A DNA stretch of 19,821 nucleotides from positions 1 through 19,821 of the forward strand of contig CAZHMZ010000056.1 of the NCBI GenBank assembly GCA_964532655.1. The letters run 5' to 3'. Numbering within the stretch: the first letter of the stretch is position 1; each line of letters starts with the position of its first letter. Origin of the DNA: JAJFTV01 sp964532655 (GTDB lineage: Bacteria; Chloroflexota; Anaerolineae; Anaerolineales; Anaerolineaceae). The notes under the pieces are model-generated. The model did not search any database. It was not told the DNA's origin and worked only from the letters and a program-made list of their open reading frames with translations. Shown in pieces: positions 1 through 8,871 of the stretch. A program made the position numbers and the translations under genes.

Positions 1-190
1 TACCGTGTACCAGGATGAATACCTCATCCGTTTCAGTATGTCTCTCCATACTGTCGATCCTGGCCGGCTCCAATTTTTCCAGATATCGTAAAACAGCCAC
101 TCGCCATTCACCATAAGAGACCAGAGGAGAATATCCCATTCCCCGATAATCACAAATCTCAACCAGATGATCTTCAATGCAGTTATTCAC
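1..190 (-). CDS. Cupin-like protein, 5' part only (runs off the window)
   Basis: An open frame of about 63 codons runs unbroken from a GTG at 190 to the window edge. It starts 14 nt after the stop of the upstream GH94 gene, so it continues the operon. A GGAGGG ribosome-binding site lies 3 nt before the GTG, rather close; the next in-frame ATG is about 17 codons further in and has no comparable site. The visible protein contains YGEWRVAVLRYLEKLEP followed by ERHTETDEVFILVHG, the pattern of small cupin-fold proteins found beside carbohydrate genes, where the ETDEVF strand precedes the beta barrel. Its function cannot be told from this piece. In such operons cupins may be sugar isomerases or ligand-binding proteins, but that is inference. 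The GTG start is the least certain point. Confidence 0.66.
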   Translation of the reverse strand, partial: MNNCIEDHLVEICDYRGMGYSPLVSYGEWRVAVLRYLEKLEPARIDSMERHTETDEVFILVHG

Positions 191-204
191 GAGCCCTCCA
201 ATGA

Positions 205-2601
205 TCAGCCAAGCCTGATACGGACCCGGTTGATTGCCTGCAATTTGTCCAGCGGAATTCGATTGCCGGTGATGATTTCACCGTTCAACGTCATTTCGGC
301 CACTCCACGGTTGACGTGGTCCGGATTTTCGACATTGATCTCCAGGAGATGCCCCCTGAATTGACGCCTGGCTTTGAATCCATTCCAGTGAGTGGGAATG
401 CACGGATCGATGCGGAAGCCATCCAGTTCAGGGCGCAAACCCAGCACGTACTGCGTTGCGCTGAAATAGAACCAGGCGGCTGCTCCTGTCAACCAGGAGG
501 TACGGGTGTTGCCCGCTCTGGGTGAATAGATTGAGTATGTCGTTTGTCCTTGAACATAAGGCTCGGATTCTCGGATCTCTGCTTTATCGTTATAAGCTGC
601 CGGCATGGCTGCGCACAGATAATCATAAGCCTGATCTCCATGGCCGAGCAGGCATTCCGCCATGATACCCCAACCCTGGGTGTGATTGAAGATGCCGCTG
701 TTTTCCTTAATCCCCGCATTGAATACCACCGCACGCATGACTTCGATCGAGGTTTTATGAAAAGGCGGAGCTGCAAGCATCAATCCGTAGGGTGTACTCA
801 AACGTTCATTGACGGTGTTCATACAACGCTGAGCCTGATCTGTTGTGGCCGCACCGCTGATCACCGACCAGACCTGGGTGTTCAGGTAGACCTGTCCTTC
901 CTCATATTCCTTCGTTCCATATACCGTGCCGTCGTCGCCGATGGCCCAGATAAACCAGTCACCGTCCCAGGCGCATTTCTGAATGTTTTCATCAAGCTGT
1001 TTCAATTGGGATGCTGCCCATTCCACATCAGCCGGTTTTCCCATTTTTTCAGCAATTTCTGATAGGGTGAGCAATCCGAGACGAACCTGAAATGCCACGA
1101 ACAGACTTTCCCCTTTATATCCCAGCCTGAGGCAGTCATTCCAATCCGCCGCCAATCCGCAGGGCAGGCCGTTCTTTCCAGTTCGCTCCAGATTAAATTC
1201 CAATGCGCGGCGCAGGTGCTCATAGACACTGGCGCAACCCTGATCTGCATAAGGGATGATTTTTTGATAATACTCAAAATCACCTGTCTCGGTCACATAG
1301 GCAGGAATGGCGTTGAAAAACCAAAGGCAATCATCCGAGCGCAGTTCCTGAGGGTCAGGCGACGGTTCCATGCCCGGCCGGTGCTCAAAAGGCTTGATAA
1401 TTGGGATCGCGCCGCCATTGGAGAGCTGACCGCTCAGCATCAGATCCAGCCGTTCACGGGCTTTTTCCGGGATGGCCGATACAATGCCCAACACATCCTG
1501 CACCGAATCGCGGAAGCCCAATCCATCACGTTCACCGTTGTACACCAAACTGGCCGCCCTCGACCAGGCAAAGGAGATCAAGCAGTTGTACAGGCTCCAC
1601 ACATTGATGGTGTGATTGAGATCTTCATCAGGGGTTTCAACGGTCAATGTTCCCAGTCTGGCATGCCAGACGGCTTTCAGTTTTTCCAGTTCGATCCTGG
1701 CTCTTTCGAAATTGCCAAATTCCTGCAATTTCTTCCTGCCAGTGGTGCGGGCGTCACCGATGCCCAGCATGACCATGATCTCGCGGGTCTCACCCGGTTC
1801 GAGTTCAATTTCAGTTTGGGTGACACCGCAGGCATTGCCTCCATAGACGAGACTGTTTGAACATTCACCACGTTCTACTGCGATCGGATTGTGATATCCC
1901 CGATAGTTTCCCAGAAAAGCTTCCCGGCTGGTATCAAAACCTGTCATGGGTGAACCTGTTAACGCCATCCAGGTATGCCGGGCCATGTCGTGCTCGGTAT
2001 ACTCTTCGTTTTCAGTTGTCAGATTATCCTGGATGGCAATTCTCAGCAGGTTATCATCGGTTTTTTCACCGCGAACGATAAACAGAGAGTATTGAAGGTT
2101 GACCTGATCCTGGTAGGTGTCCCACTGGTTGGTGAATTCGCAAAATGAAAAAATGGAAAGCCTGCGCGGCCGCGCAGAGCGATTGGTCACTTCAAGCAGC
2201 CAGTACTCAAAACGTTCATCCAGTGGCACGAAATAGGTTGTTTTGGTTTCAATCTCAGCGTATTGTGATTCAAAGACGGTATAAGTCGTGCCGTGACGGC
2301 AGACGGATTGATACTCTTCGAGCGATTTTCCGACCGGCTGCCAGGAAGCCGACCAGTATTCCTCGCTGTCACGATCGCGAAGGTAAAAATATCGCCCTGG
2401 CTGATCCATCGGGATGCTGTTAAACCGCAGACGCAGAAAGCGACCACGCGCGCCCGACCTGTAAAAACCATAACCGCCGGCGTTATTCGTGATGATCGCG
2501 CCGTATTCGGTGGAACCGAGATAGTTACTCCAGGATTGAGGCGTATCCGGGCGGGTGATCACATATTCTTTTGCTGCATCATCAAAGTAGCCGTATTGCA
2601 T
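205..2601 (-). CDS. GH94 phosphorylase, chitobiose/cellobionate phosphorylase-like clade, substrate unknown
   Basis: A 798-residue cytosolic enzyme expected to cleave a beta-linked disaccharide with inorganic phosphate, giving a sugar 1-phosphate. It is full length for GH94 (about 800): an N-terminal beta-sandwich (YGYFDD, RPDTP, NYLG near residues 3-30), a helical linker, an (alpha/alpha)6 barrel and a C-terminal sheet. The barrel carries GFRDSVQD and ADWNDCL; Asp489 aligns with the general acid of cellobiose phosphorylase. It lacks the YHQYQP segment of its neighbour and has a GGAIPIIKPF segment instead. The ENPDHV...LNG tail recalls N,N'-diacetylchitobiose phosphorylase. No signal peptide is visible. 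The ATG at 2601 follows AGGAAG by 6 nt, and the gene lies 15 nt behind the other GH94 gene. The family is certain. The substrate could be cellobionate, chitobiose, laminaribiose or something else. Confidence 0.93.
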   Translation of the reverse strand: MQYGYFDDAAKEYVITRPDTPQSWSNYLGSTEYGAIITNNAGGYGFYRSGARGRFLRLRFNSIPMDQPGRYFYLRDRDSEEYWSASWQPVGKSLEEYQSVCRHGTTYTVFESQYAEIETKTTYFVPLDERFEYWLLEVTNRSARPRRLSIFSFCEFTNQWDTYQDQVNLQYSLFIVRGEKTDDNLLRIAIQDNLTTENEEYTEHDMARHTWMALTGSPMTGFDTSREAFLGNYRGYHNPIAVERGECSNSLVYGGNACGVTQTEIELEPGETREIMVMLGIGDARTTGRKKLQEFGNFERARIELEKLKAVWHARLGTLTVETPDEDLNHTINVWSLYNCLISFAWSRAASLVYNGERDGLGFRDSVQDVLGIVSAIPEKARERLDLMLSGQLSNGGAIPIIKPFEHRPGMEPSPDPQELRSDDCLWFFNAIPAYVTETGDFEYYQKIIPYADQGCASVYEHLRRALEFNLERTGKNGLPCGLAADWNDCLRLGYKGESLFVAFQVRLGLLTLSEIAEKMGKPADVEWAASQLKQLDENIQKCAWDGDWFIWAIGDDGTVYGTKEYEEGQVYLNTQVWSVISGAATTDQAQRCMNTVNERLSTPYGLMLAAPPFHKTSIEVMRAVVFNAGIKENSGIFNHTQGWGIMAECLLGHGDQAYDYLCAAMPAAYNDKAEIRESEPYVQGQTTYSIYSPRAGNTRTSWLTGAAAWFYFSATQYVLGLRPELDGFRIDPCIPTHWNGFKARRQFRGHLLEINVENPDHVNRGVAEMTLNGEIITGNRIPLDKLQAINRVRIRLG

Positions 2602-2616
2602 GCTGGACTTCCTGTT

Positions 2617-5067
2617 TTATCCGATCCTGGCGGTGACGGACACCTGAGTTGTCCCTGCTTTGGGCAGGGGGATCAATGTACCGGATACAGGCACTCCATC
2701 CACTTCGAGGTGTACTTCATTACCTGGTCCAACACGCAGCACCTGAATGCGATAAATCACCCCGCGAAAGAGGCGTTTTACGCTGAATCCCTGCCATTGA
2801 GACGGAATCACAGGCTGGACGCGCAGCCCATCATAATCGGGTTTGATGCCGAGAATGTGCTGGGTGATGGCAACATAGTTCCAGGCGGCGGTGCCGGTGA
2901 GCCAGGAGTTTTTGGCTTCACCCGGTTTTTGGGCCTCTTTGCCTGCGATCATCTGCGCATAGACATATGGTTCGCAGCGGTGAATTTCGCTGATCTCTTC
3001 CACCACCGAGGGATTGATTCTCGAATAATAATCAAACGCACGATCACCGTTGCCAAGCCGGGTTTCTGCAATCATGACCCAGGGATTAGTGTGGCAGAAC
3101 ACACTGCCATTCTCTTTATAACCGGGCGGGTAGGAGGATATTTCGCCTAGATGCAGATAATACTGTCTGAAAGCCGGGTAATGCAGCACAATTCCCTGTT
3201 CACAGGCCAGGTATTTTGATACGGAATCCAATGCTATTTGAGCCTTGCCATTCTCGATCCCTACACCAGCCATCACGCATATTCCCTGCGGTTCGATGAA
3301 GATCTTTCCTTCCCGGGTTTCATGTGAACCGACCGGTCTGCCAAAATGATCGTATGCCCTTCTGAACCACTCACCATCCCAGCCGGCGTCATTGATGGCA
3401 GCTTCCATTTGTTCGCGCGACTTGTTGATCTGAGAAGCCTCATCCCTGCTGCCCAGATGCAGGGCCATTTGTTCCATTTCGGTGGATGCCAGGACGAAAA
3501 GACCGGCAATGAATACGCTTTCAGCCACCAGGCCCTCCTGATTGACCGTCGTCTGGAAGGATTGCCCCGGTGTTTCAGAGAAGCAGTTCAGGTTAAGGCA
3601 GTCATTCCAATCTGCCCGCCCGATGAGCGGAAGCTGGTGCGATCCGATGCGATGCAGGGTGTATTGAATCGAACTTTGCAGGTGAGCATAAAGCGGTTTC
3701 TCGCTGCCCGGTTTGTTGTCGAACGGAACCGGTTGGTCCAGAATTTTCCAATCACCGGTTTCTTTGAGAAAGGCTGCGACAGACAGAACCAACCACAGGG
3801 GATCATCGTTGAAATTACTCCCGACGCCGTCATTCCCCAGTTTGGTCATGGGTTGGTACTGATGGTAGACTCCGCCTGAAGGTAACTGGGTAGATGCGAG
3901 ATCGATAATTCGTTCGCGAGCCCTTTCCGGTATCAGATGCATGAAACCGAGCAAATCCTGATTTGAATCACGGAAGCCCATACCCCTGCCGGTGCCGGAT
4001 TCGAAGTAGGAAGCAGATCGAGAGAAATTGAAGGTGACCATCATCTGGTAGGCGTTCCAGATGTTCACCATGCGGTTGGTATGCACATCAGGGGTTCTGA
4101 CCTCAAGTTTTGCGAGCAGTTGACTCCAGTAATTTTTCAGCGCGATGAATGCCCTGTCGACTTCAGCAGGTTGTGTGTACCTGGCGATCACGGGTTTGAC
4201 GCCACGTTTGTTGATGATCTGTGATCCCGCCGGATCAAATTTATCACTTGGAGCGTTCTCATGATATCCCAGGATGAAAATGATCCGTTTTTGCTCTCCC
4301 GGATTGAGGGTTACTCTGACATGGTGAGCGCCTATTGGCTGCCAACCCAAACAAATTGAACGGTTGGTCTGGCCGGTTTCAACTGCCAGCGGGGCTTCCC
4401 AGCCACGATAGGGGCCTAGAAAGTCATCCCGCTGGGTATCGTATCCGGCCAACGGTTCGGAGCAGGCAAAATAGCTGAAGTGATTGCGCCGTTCACGGTA
4501 TTCCGACTTGTGATAAATCACATCATCGACCACTTCGACTTCGGGGATGGAGTAATTTCTCTGGAAATTAAAGGCGTCATCCAGCGCGTCCCACAGGCAG
4601 AATTCGACAGATGAAAAGATCGAAAGACAGGCTTGTTCCTCGCGGAGGTTGGTGATTGTCAAATCCCAGATTTCCAGATCTTCACCAAGCGGAACAAAAT
4701 ACCTGGTTTCGGATTGGATACCTTTGTATTCCGATGAGATACGTGTATATCCCATCCCATGGCGGCATTCGTACCCGTCAAGCGGGGTTTTGGTGGGCTT
4801 CCAGGTTGGAGACCAAAAGCAGGGTTCTTTTGATCGATCGTCTCGGATGTAGATATAACGCCCCTCAGAATCAAGAGGGGCGTTGTTATAACGATAGCGT
4901 GTGATCCTGCGCAGACGGGCGTCTTTATAGAAGGAATAACCGCCGGCGGTATTCGAAATAATACCAAAATATGCCTCCGTACCCAGATAGTTGATCCAGG
5001 GGAGCGGAGTGTCAGGCCTGTTTATGACATATTCAAGAGATTGATCATCAAAATAACCGAACTTCAT
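2617..5067 (-). CDS. Cellobiose phosphorylase (GH94)
   Basis: An 816-residue cytosolic enzyme predicted to convert cellobiose and phosphate to alpha-glucose 1-phosphate and glucose. From memory it matches the Cellulomonas gilvus enzyme (about 820 residues) nearly end to end: NYLG and GGYSFY near the N-terminus, CLWDALDD, SRSASYFE, GMGFRDSNQDLLGF, YHQYQP, FNDDPLW, RADWNDCLNLNCFSETPG, YPPGYKENG, EPYVYAQMIAGKEA and SWLTGTAAWN. Asp489 in the DWND motif is the expected general acid. The open frame extends 13 codons further upstream (to 5106), but the ATG at 5067 has a good AGGTGGTGAG site just before it and begins with the family's MKFGYFDD, so I chose it. It follows the GH130 gene by 39 nt. This is the best-supported substrate call in the operon. 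Confidence 0.95.
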   Translation of the reverse strand: MKFGYFDDQSLEYVINRPDTPLPWINYLGTEAYFGIISNTAGGYSFYKDARLRRITRYRYNNAPLDSEGRYIYIRDDRSKEPCFWSPTWKPTKTPLDGYECRHGMGYTRISSEYKGIQSETRYFVPLGEDLEIWDLTITNLREEQACLSIFSSVEFCLWDALDDAFNFQRNYSIPEVEVVDDVIYHKSEYRERRNHFSYFACSEPLAGYDTQRDDFLGPYRGWEAPLAVETGQTNRSICLGWQPIGAHHVRVTLNPGEQKRIIFILGYHENAPSDKFDPAGSQIINKRGVKPVIARYTQPAEVDRAFIALKNYWSQLLAKLEVRTPDVHTNRMVNIWNAYQMMVTFNFSRSASYFESGTGRGMGFRDSNQDLLGFMHLIPERARERIIDLASTQLPSGGVYHQYQPMTKLGNDGVGSNFNDDPLWLVLSVAAFLKETGDWKILDQPVPFDNKPGSEKPLYAHLQSSIQYTLHRIGSHQLPLIGRADWNDCLNLNCFSETPGQSFQTTVNQEGLVAESVFIAGLFVLASTEMEQMALHLGSRDEASQINKSREQMEAAINDAGWDGEWFRRAYDHFGRPVGSHETREGKIFIEPQGICVMAGVGIENGKAQIALDSVSKYLACEQGIVLHYPAFRQYYLHLGEISSYPPGYKENGSVFCHTNPWVMIAETRLGNGDRAFDYYSRINPSVVEEISEIHRCEPYVYAQMIAGKEAQKPGEAKNSWLTGTAAWNYVAITQHILGIKPDYDGLRVQPVIPSQWQGFSVKRLFRGVIYRIQVLRVGPGNEVHLEVDGVPVSGTLIPLPKAGTTQVSVTARIG

Positions 5068-5106
5068 AATAATCTCACCACCTATCTTTCCAGTAAAGTA
5101 GAGCAA

Positions 5107-6090
5107 TTAAATGGAATTGCCCTTGATAAAATCGATCAGCTCGCTGATATGGGAGTATGCCAGACAGGTAACGGTGTCAGCACCGCCATAATAAATTGCC
5201 ATGCGGTCTGAAGCCGGATCCACCAGCGCGGCACACGGAAAGACTACATTGGGTACATCGCCCACTGTTTCATAGATTTCTCGGGGGTGCAATAAGTAGG
5301 GTTTGGTGCGGTAAATTACTTTCCAGGGCTTATCCAGGTCCATCAGCGCCGCGCCAAAACTGTAAACAAAACCGTTGCAGGAGGTTAATACCCCATGAAA
5401 AATCAGTAACCAGCCTTCTGATGTTTCGATGGGGGTTGGCCCGGCTCCCACTTTTGTGGATTGCCAGCCATTCAGCGGTGACATGACATGCCGGTGACGA
5501 CCCCAGTAGATCATATCCGGGCTTTCGCTGTAAAAAATATCTCCAAATGGCGTATGTCCGTTGTCGCTGGGGCGGCTGTACATGGCAAATTTGCCGTTGA
5601 TTTTGCGGGGAAAGAGTACCCCGTTGCGGTTAAAGGGCAGGAAAGCATTCTCGAGTTGGGTAAATTTTTCAAAATCATGGGTATAACCGACTCCAATGGT
5701 GGGGCCATGGTACCCGTTGCACCAGGTCACATAATAGCGGTCTTCGATCCAGCAGACACGCGGATCGTAACCATAGAGAAATTCGCCAATCTCTTCATCA
5801 TCACATTCAAAATGAATACGATCCGGGTTGATCTTCCAGTCAATTCCATCAGCACTTTTTCCGGCATGAATCTGCATCGTGCGGGCGTGGTCATCGCAGC
5901 GAAATACGCCGGCGAAGCCATTTTTATATGGAACCACCGCACTGTTAAAGATGCTGTTCGCTGTTGGCACCGCCGATCGAGTAATGATGGGGTTTTTGGA
6001 GGATCGCCATACCACTTCACTGGATCTGGCAGAGCGTTCTTCCCAGGGGATATTCGGTAATGGGGCACATTTGATTTCTATTTTGGGCAT
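5107..6090 (-). CDS. GH130 beta-mannoside phosphorylase
   Basis: A 327-residue five-bladed beta-propeller enzyme expected to phosphorolyse a beta-mannoside to alpha-mannose 1-phosphate. Family features include NPIITR near residue 33, FNSAVVPY at 48-55, GVFRCDD, YGYDPRVC with the presumed catalytic Asp109, NRNGVLFPRKI, SRPSDNGHTPFGD, GAGPTPIET and FPCAAL. It has no signal peptide, so it acts in the cytosol on imported sugars. Length and motifs suggest the mannosyl-glucose or manno-oligosaccharide phosphorylase groups. Beta-1,4-mannosyl-glucose, beta-1,4-mannobiose and beta-1,2-linked mannosides are all possible and cannot be separated by eye. The ATG at 6090 is preceded by AGAGGA with 8 nt spacing. 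Standing between the importer and two GH94 genes, it suggests glucomannan-derived substrates (inference). Confidence 0.9.
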   Translation of the reverse strand: MPKIEIKCAPLPNIPWEERSARSSEVVWRSSKNPIITRSAVPTANSIFNSAVVPYKNGFAGVFRCDDHARTMQIHAGKSADGIDWKINPDRIHFECDDEEIGEFLYGYDPRVCWIEDRYYVTWCNGYHGPTIGVGYTHDFEKFTQLENAFLPFNRNGVLFPRKINGKFAMYSRPSDNGHTPFGDIFYSESPDMIYWGRHRHVMSPLNGWQSTKVGAGPTPIETSEGWLLIFHGVLTSCNGFVYSFGAALMDLDKPWKVIYRTKPYLLHPREIYETVGDVPNVVFPCAALVDPASDRMAIYYGGADTVTCLAYSHISELIDFIKGNSI

Positions 6091-6118
6091 CGATAGGATC
6101 CTCTGAACGATAACGAGT

Positions 6119-7063
6119 TTATTGATACAACCAGCATGCCACTGAATGACCTTCTTCGACTTCCATCAGCATCGGACGGTTTTTGTCACACTTGCCCGGC
6201 ATGGCAGCCGAACAACGGGCGTAATACGGGCAGCCGATCAGCAAATCGCGGGCAATACTGCGATCTACTACCTTGTCTTGATCTTCCCAACGGCCGTCAA
6301 TGCGTGGAATGGATTTCATCAACATTCGGGTGTAGGGGTGCAGCGGATGACCATAAATCTTTTCCGTTTTCCCCATTTCAACCACGCATCCACGATAGAG
6401 AATGACCGCCTGTTCACTGATGTAGTATCCCAGCGACAGGTCGTGCGTGATGAACAGAACTGAAAAGCCACGTTTTTTAAGATCGGCCAGGAGATTCAAA
6501 ACATCAATGCGAGTTGAAGCGTCCAGCATGCTGATGATCTCGTCAGCGACCAAAAAATGACTTTCGAGCAGCAGCGCTCGGGCGATTAAGAACCGCTGTA
6601 ATTGTCCGCCACTGAGCTGATGAGGGAATTTATCCAGAACATGTTCAGGATTCAGACCCACAGAGGCCAGCGATGCGCATACCTTTGAATCCCAGGTGGA
6701 TTTATCGACACCCGGAAAAAATTCCTCATGAATCACACTGAAGATACGGTCGGCTTTGAAGATGGGATTGTACGAGCCGAAGGGATCCTGGAATACGCCC
6801 TGAACCTTCCGGTAATACTCCTTGAGTGAATTACCGCGATATTCGGTGATGTCTTTCTGATCAAACAGGATTTGACCCGATGAGATTGAGAGCAGGCGCA
6901 GCACCATTTTTCCAATGGTGCTCTTCCCGCTTCCACTCTCACCAATCAAAGATACCACCTCACCATCATTAACCTTGAAACTCACGTGATTGACAGCATG
7001 CAGTTCTTTTCCCCCAAAGGTTCCCACACGATAGATTTTAGACACATCCTTCAGTTCAAGCAT
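6119..7063 (-). CDS. ABC importer ATP-binding protein, OppF/DppF type
   Basis: A 314-residue ATPase that powers the importer with its OppD-like partner at the inner face of the membrane. It shows Walker A GESGSGKST (41-49), the Q-loop region FQDPFGSYNP, signature LSGGQLQR (150-157), Walker B ending VADE (172-175) and the H-loop at His207 (ITHD). The C-terminal oligopeptide-transporter extension carries the usual cysteines (GCPYYARCS, PGKC, ACW). After Walker B it reads DEIISMLD where most relatives have DEPTSALD; this is seen in sugar-linked members and need not affect activity. It starts 3 nt after the oppD-like stop. The GH130 gene follows after 28 nt, linking the transporter to the phosphorylases. 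Confidence 0.94.
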   Translation of the reverse strand: MLELKDVSKIYRVGTFGGKELHAVNHVSFKVNDGEVVSLIGESGSGKSTIGKMVLRLLSISSGQILFDQKDITEYRGNSLKEYYRKVQGVFQDPFGSYNPIFKADRIFSVIHEEFFPGVDKSTWDSKVCASLASVGLNPEHVLDKFPHQLSGGQLQRFLIARALLLESHFLVADEIISMLDASTRIDVLNLLADLKKRGFSVLFITHDLSLGYYISEQAVILYRGCVVEMGKTEKIYGHPLHPYTRMLMKSIPRIDGRWEDQDKVVDRSIARDLLIGCPYYARCSAAMPGKCDKNRPMLMEVEEGHSVACWLYQ

Positions 7064-7066
7064 GAA

Positions 7067-8017
7067 TCAACTCACCTTCCAGCAAGCCACGCTATGACCA
7101 GGTTCGATCTCGATGAACGGGGGTTCTGTTTCACATTTGGCAAAAGCCAGCGGGCAGCGTTCTTTGAACCTGCATCCCACGGGTGGATTCAACAGCAATG
7201 GCGGACTGCCTGGAATGCCTTTGAGACGGGTTTCAGAAAATTTGACACCCACCTTTGGCAGAGAGGAAATCAGCAGTTTGGTATATGGATGTCTGGGGTT
7301 GTGAATGATCGTTTCGGTGGATGCTTTTTCCGCCAACTGACCGGCATACATCACCAGAATGCTGTCTGCAATCTGGTAAAGGATGGAGATATCATGGGTG
7401 ATCACGATCACACTTGTTACAATCTTCTGATCCCTGAATTGAACCAGCATCTCTGATACATATTTTTGGCTTGAAACATCCAGAGCCGAGGTGATCTCAT
7501 CCGCGATCAAAAGAGGAGGATCAAGCAGGGTAGAAATGACCATCACCATTCTCTGCTTCATCCCGCCGGATAACTCGATCGGATAACGATCGAGCACATC
7601 TTCTGAGAGGTTGACCAAGCAAAGCCGGCGCTTTAATTCGGGCAGTGTGTGTTTATAACTGACTCCTTTTGATGCGAGCAATTCTGAGATCATCAATCCG
7701 ATCTTGCGGGTTGGGTTCATGGCATTCATGGCGTATTGTGGGATGACCGAAATCTTGCGGTATCGAAACTCATTCATTTCGGATTCTTTGGCCAGGGGAA
7801 GCTGAACCCCATCCAGCAACACCTTACCCTCGATCAACTTCATGGGAGGCACAAGCCGGATCAGACTGGTGCTGAGTGTGGTCTTTCCACATCCTGATTC
7901 ACCTGCCAGACCCATGATCTCTCCATCTGCGATGTTCAGATTGGCATGCTCAAGCGCCTGAACATTCCCTCTCAGGGTTTGATAATATACGGTCAGATTT
8001 TCGATCAGTAAACTCAC
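7067..8017 (-). CDS. ABC importer ATP-binding protein, OppD/DppD type
   Basis: A 316-residue ATPase, partner of the OppF-like protein encoded next. It has Walker A GESGCGKTT (39-47), signature LSGGMKQR (149-156), Walker B LLIADE (169-174) followed by the D-loop SALD, and an ITHD switch histidine. The C-terminal extension GCRFKERCP...CETEP...HSVACW is the hallmark of the oligopeptide/dipeptide subfamily. The start codon lies 3 nt after the stop of the permease gene, so translation is probably coupled. The subfamily name refers to peptides, but in several thermophilic bacteria and archaea this transporter type carries cello- and manno-oligosaccharides, and the neighbours here point the same way. 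Confidence 0.94.
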   Translation of the reverse strand: MSLLIENLTVYYQTLRGNVQALEHANLNIADGEIMGLAGESGCGKTTLSTSLIRLVPPMKLIEGKVLLDGVQLPLAKESEMNEFRYRKISVIPQYAMNAMNPTRKIGLMISELLASKGVSYKHTLPELKRRLCLVNLSEDVLDRYPIELSGGMKQRMVMVISTLLDPPLLIADEITSALDVSSQKYVSEMLVQFRDQKIVTSVIVITHDISILYQIADSILVMYAGQLAEKASTETIIHNPRHPYTKLLISSLPKVGVKFSETRLKGIPGSPPLLLNPPVGCRFKERCPLAFAKCETEPPFIEIEPGHSVACWKVS

Positions 8018-8020
8018 GAT

Positions 8021-8869
8021 TTACATCTCCCTGAGTTTTGGGTTGAATATTTCATCAAGGCCGACGTTCATGATGTAGAGACCGCCGACAATAGCGGTGA
8101 TACCAATACCGGGGGGTATGAACCACCACCAGAGTTTGAGGATCAACGCGCTCCAAAGCACCGCCATATTCATCATGGTTCCCAGTGAAATGATCTGGGT
8201 TGGACCCATTCCAAGAAAATCGAGGGTCGCAGCGTTCAGAATGGCCCCGCCAAACATAAGAATAAAGGTCATGAACAGGTAGGAGGCCATATTCGGCGCA
8301 ATTTCAGTAAAGATGATTTTCATCGGGCGTTCACCGCTCAGACGCGCCAGATCAACATAATCTCGTGTGCGCAGAGAAAATGTTTGTGCGCGAATGGCAC
8401 GCGCCGCCCACGGCCAGGATGTTATACCAATGAAGATGGATTCGATCAACACGCCCCTGACTTTTACGTAGGCGGAGATGACGATCAGCAGCGCCAGTAC
8501 CGGAATGGTCAGCACCACGTTGGTCAGGGCGTTCAGCACTTCATCCAGAGTGCCGCCCCGGTATCCGGCGAAGAAGCCGATCAACATGCCCAAAATGGTG
8601 CCGATTCCACCTCCAATGATGCCCACCAGAAAGGTGGAGGACAGGCCATGCACAAATTGAGAGAAGACATCCTCACCAAAAGTAGTTGTACCAAACCAGT
8701 ATTCAGACGATGGCGGCGAGTTGGGTGGACCAGCCGTCTCTTTTGGCTCAAACCTGGTGATCATTGGGCCAAAAATCGCCAGCAGGATGAAAAATACGAC
8801 GATTCCCAAACCAATTTTCAGTTTGGAATTTCGGAAGGCAAAATAAAGAATTTCGTTTTTCTTTTTCAT
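8021..8869 (-). CDS. ABC importer permease, OppC/DppC type
   Basis: A 282-residue integral membrane protein forming half of the transport channel. It has a short basic N-terminus, a first membrane helix near residues 17-38, a periplasmic stretch with EYWFGTTTFGEDVFSQFVHG (typical of the OppC family), and then a cluster of about five helices. The cytoplasmic coupling loop, DLARLSGERPMKIIFTEIAP, holds the EAA-like motif that contacts the ATPases. The ATG at 8869 comes 2 nt after the OppB-like stop, and its GGTGGAG ribosome-binding site lies inside the end of that gene. There is no sign of truncation. The substrate is inferred from the operon, not from this protein. Confidence 0.93.
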   Translation of the reverse strand: MKKKNEILYFAFRNSKLKIGLGIVVFFILLAIFGPMITRFEPKETAGPPNSPPSSEYWFGTTTFGEDVFSQFVHGLSSTFLVGIIGGGIGTILGMLIGFFAGYRGGTLDEVLNALTNVVLTIPVLALLIVISAYVKVRGVLIESIFIGITSWPWAARAIRAQTFSLRTRDYVDLARLSGERPMKIIFTEIAPNMASYLFMTFILMFGGAILNAATLDFLGMGPTQIISLGTMMNMAVLWSALILKLWWWFIPPGIGITAIVGGLYIMNVGLDEIFNPKLREM

Positions 8870-8871
8870 CT

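Noticed and set aside
2293..3150. Long plus-strand open frame of 285 codons opposite the GH94 genes
   Set aside because: It lies antisense to two well-supported GH94 genes, shows no family features, and spans the gene junction; it is a shadow of biased codon use.
5068..5106. 13-codon N-terminal extension of the cellobiose phosphorylase
   Set aside because: The ATG at 5067 has a good ribosome-binding site and begins with the family's conserved GYFDD sequence; the extension would include that site.
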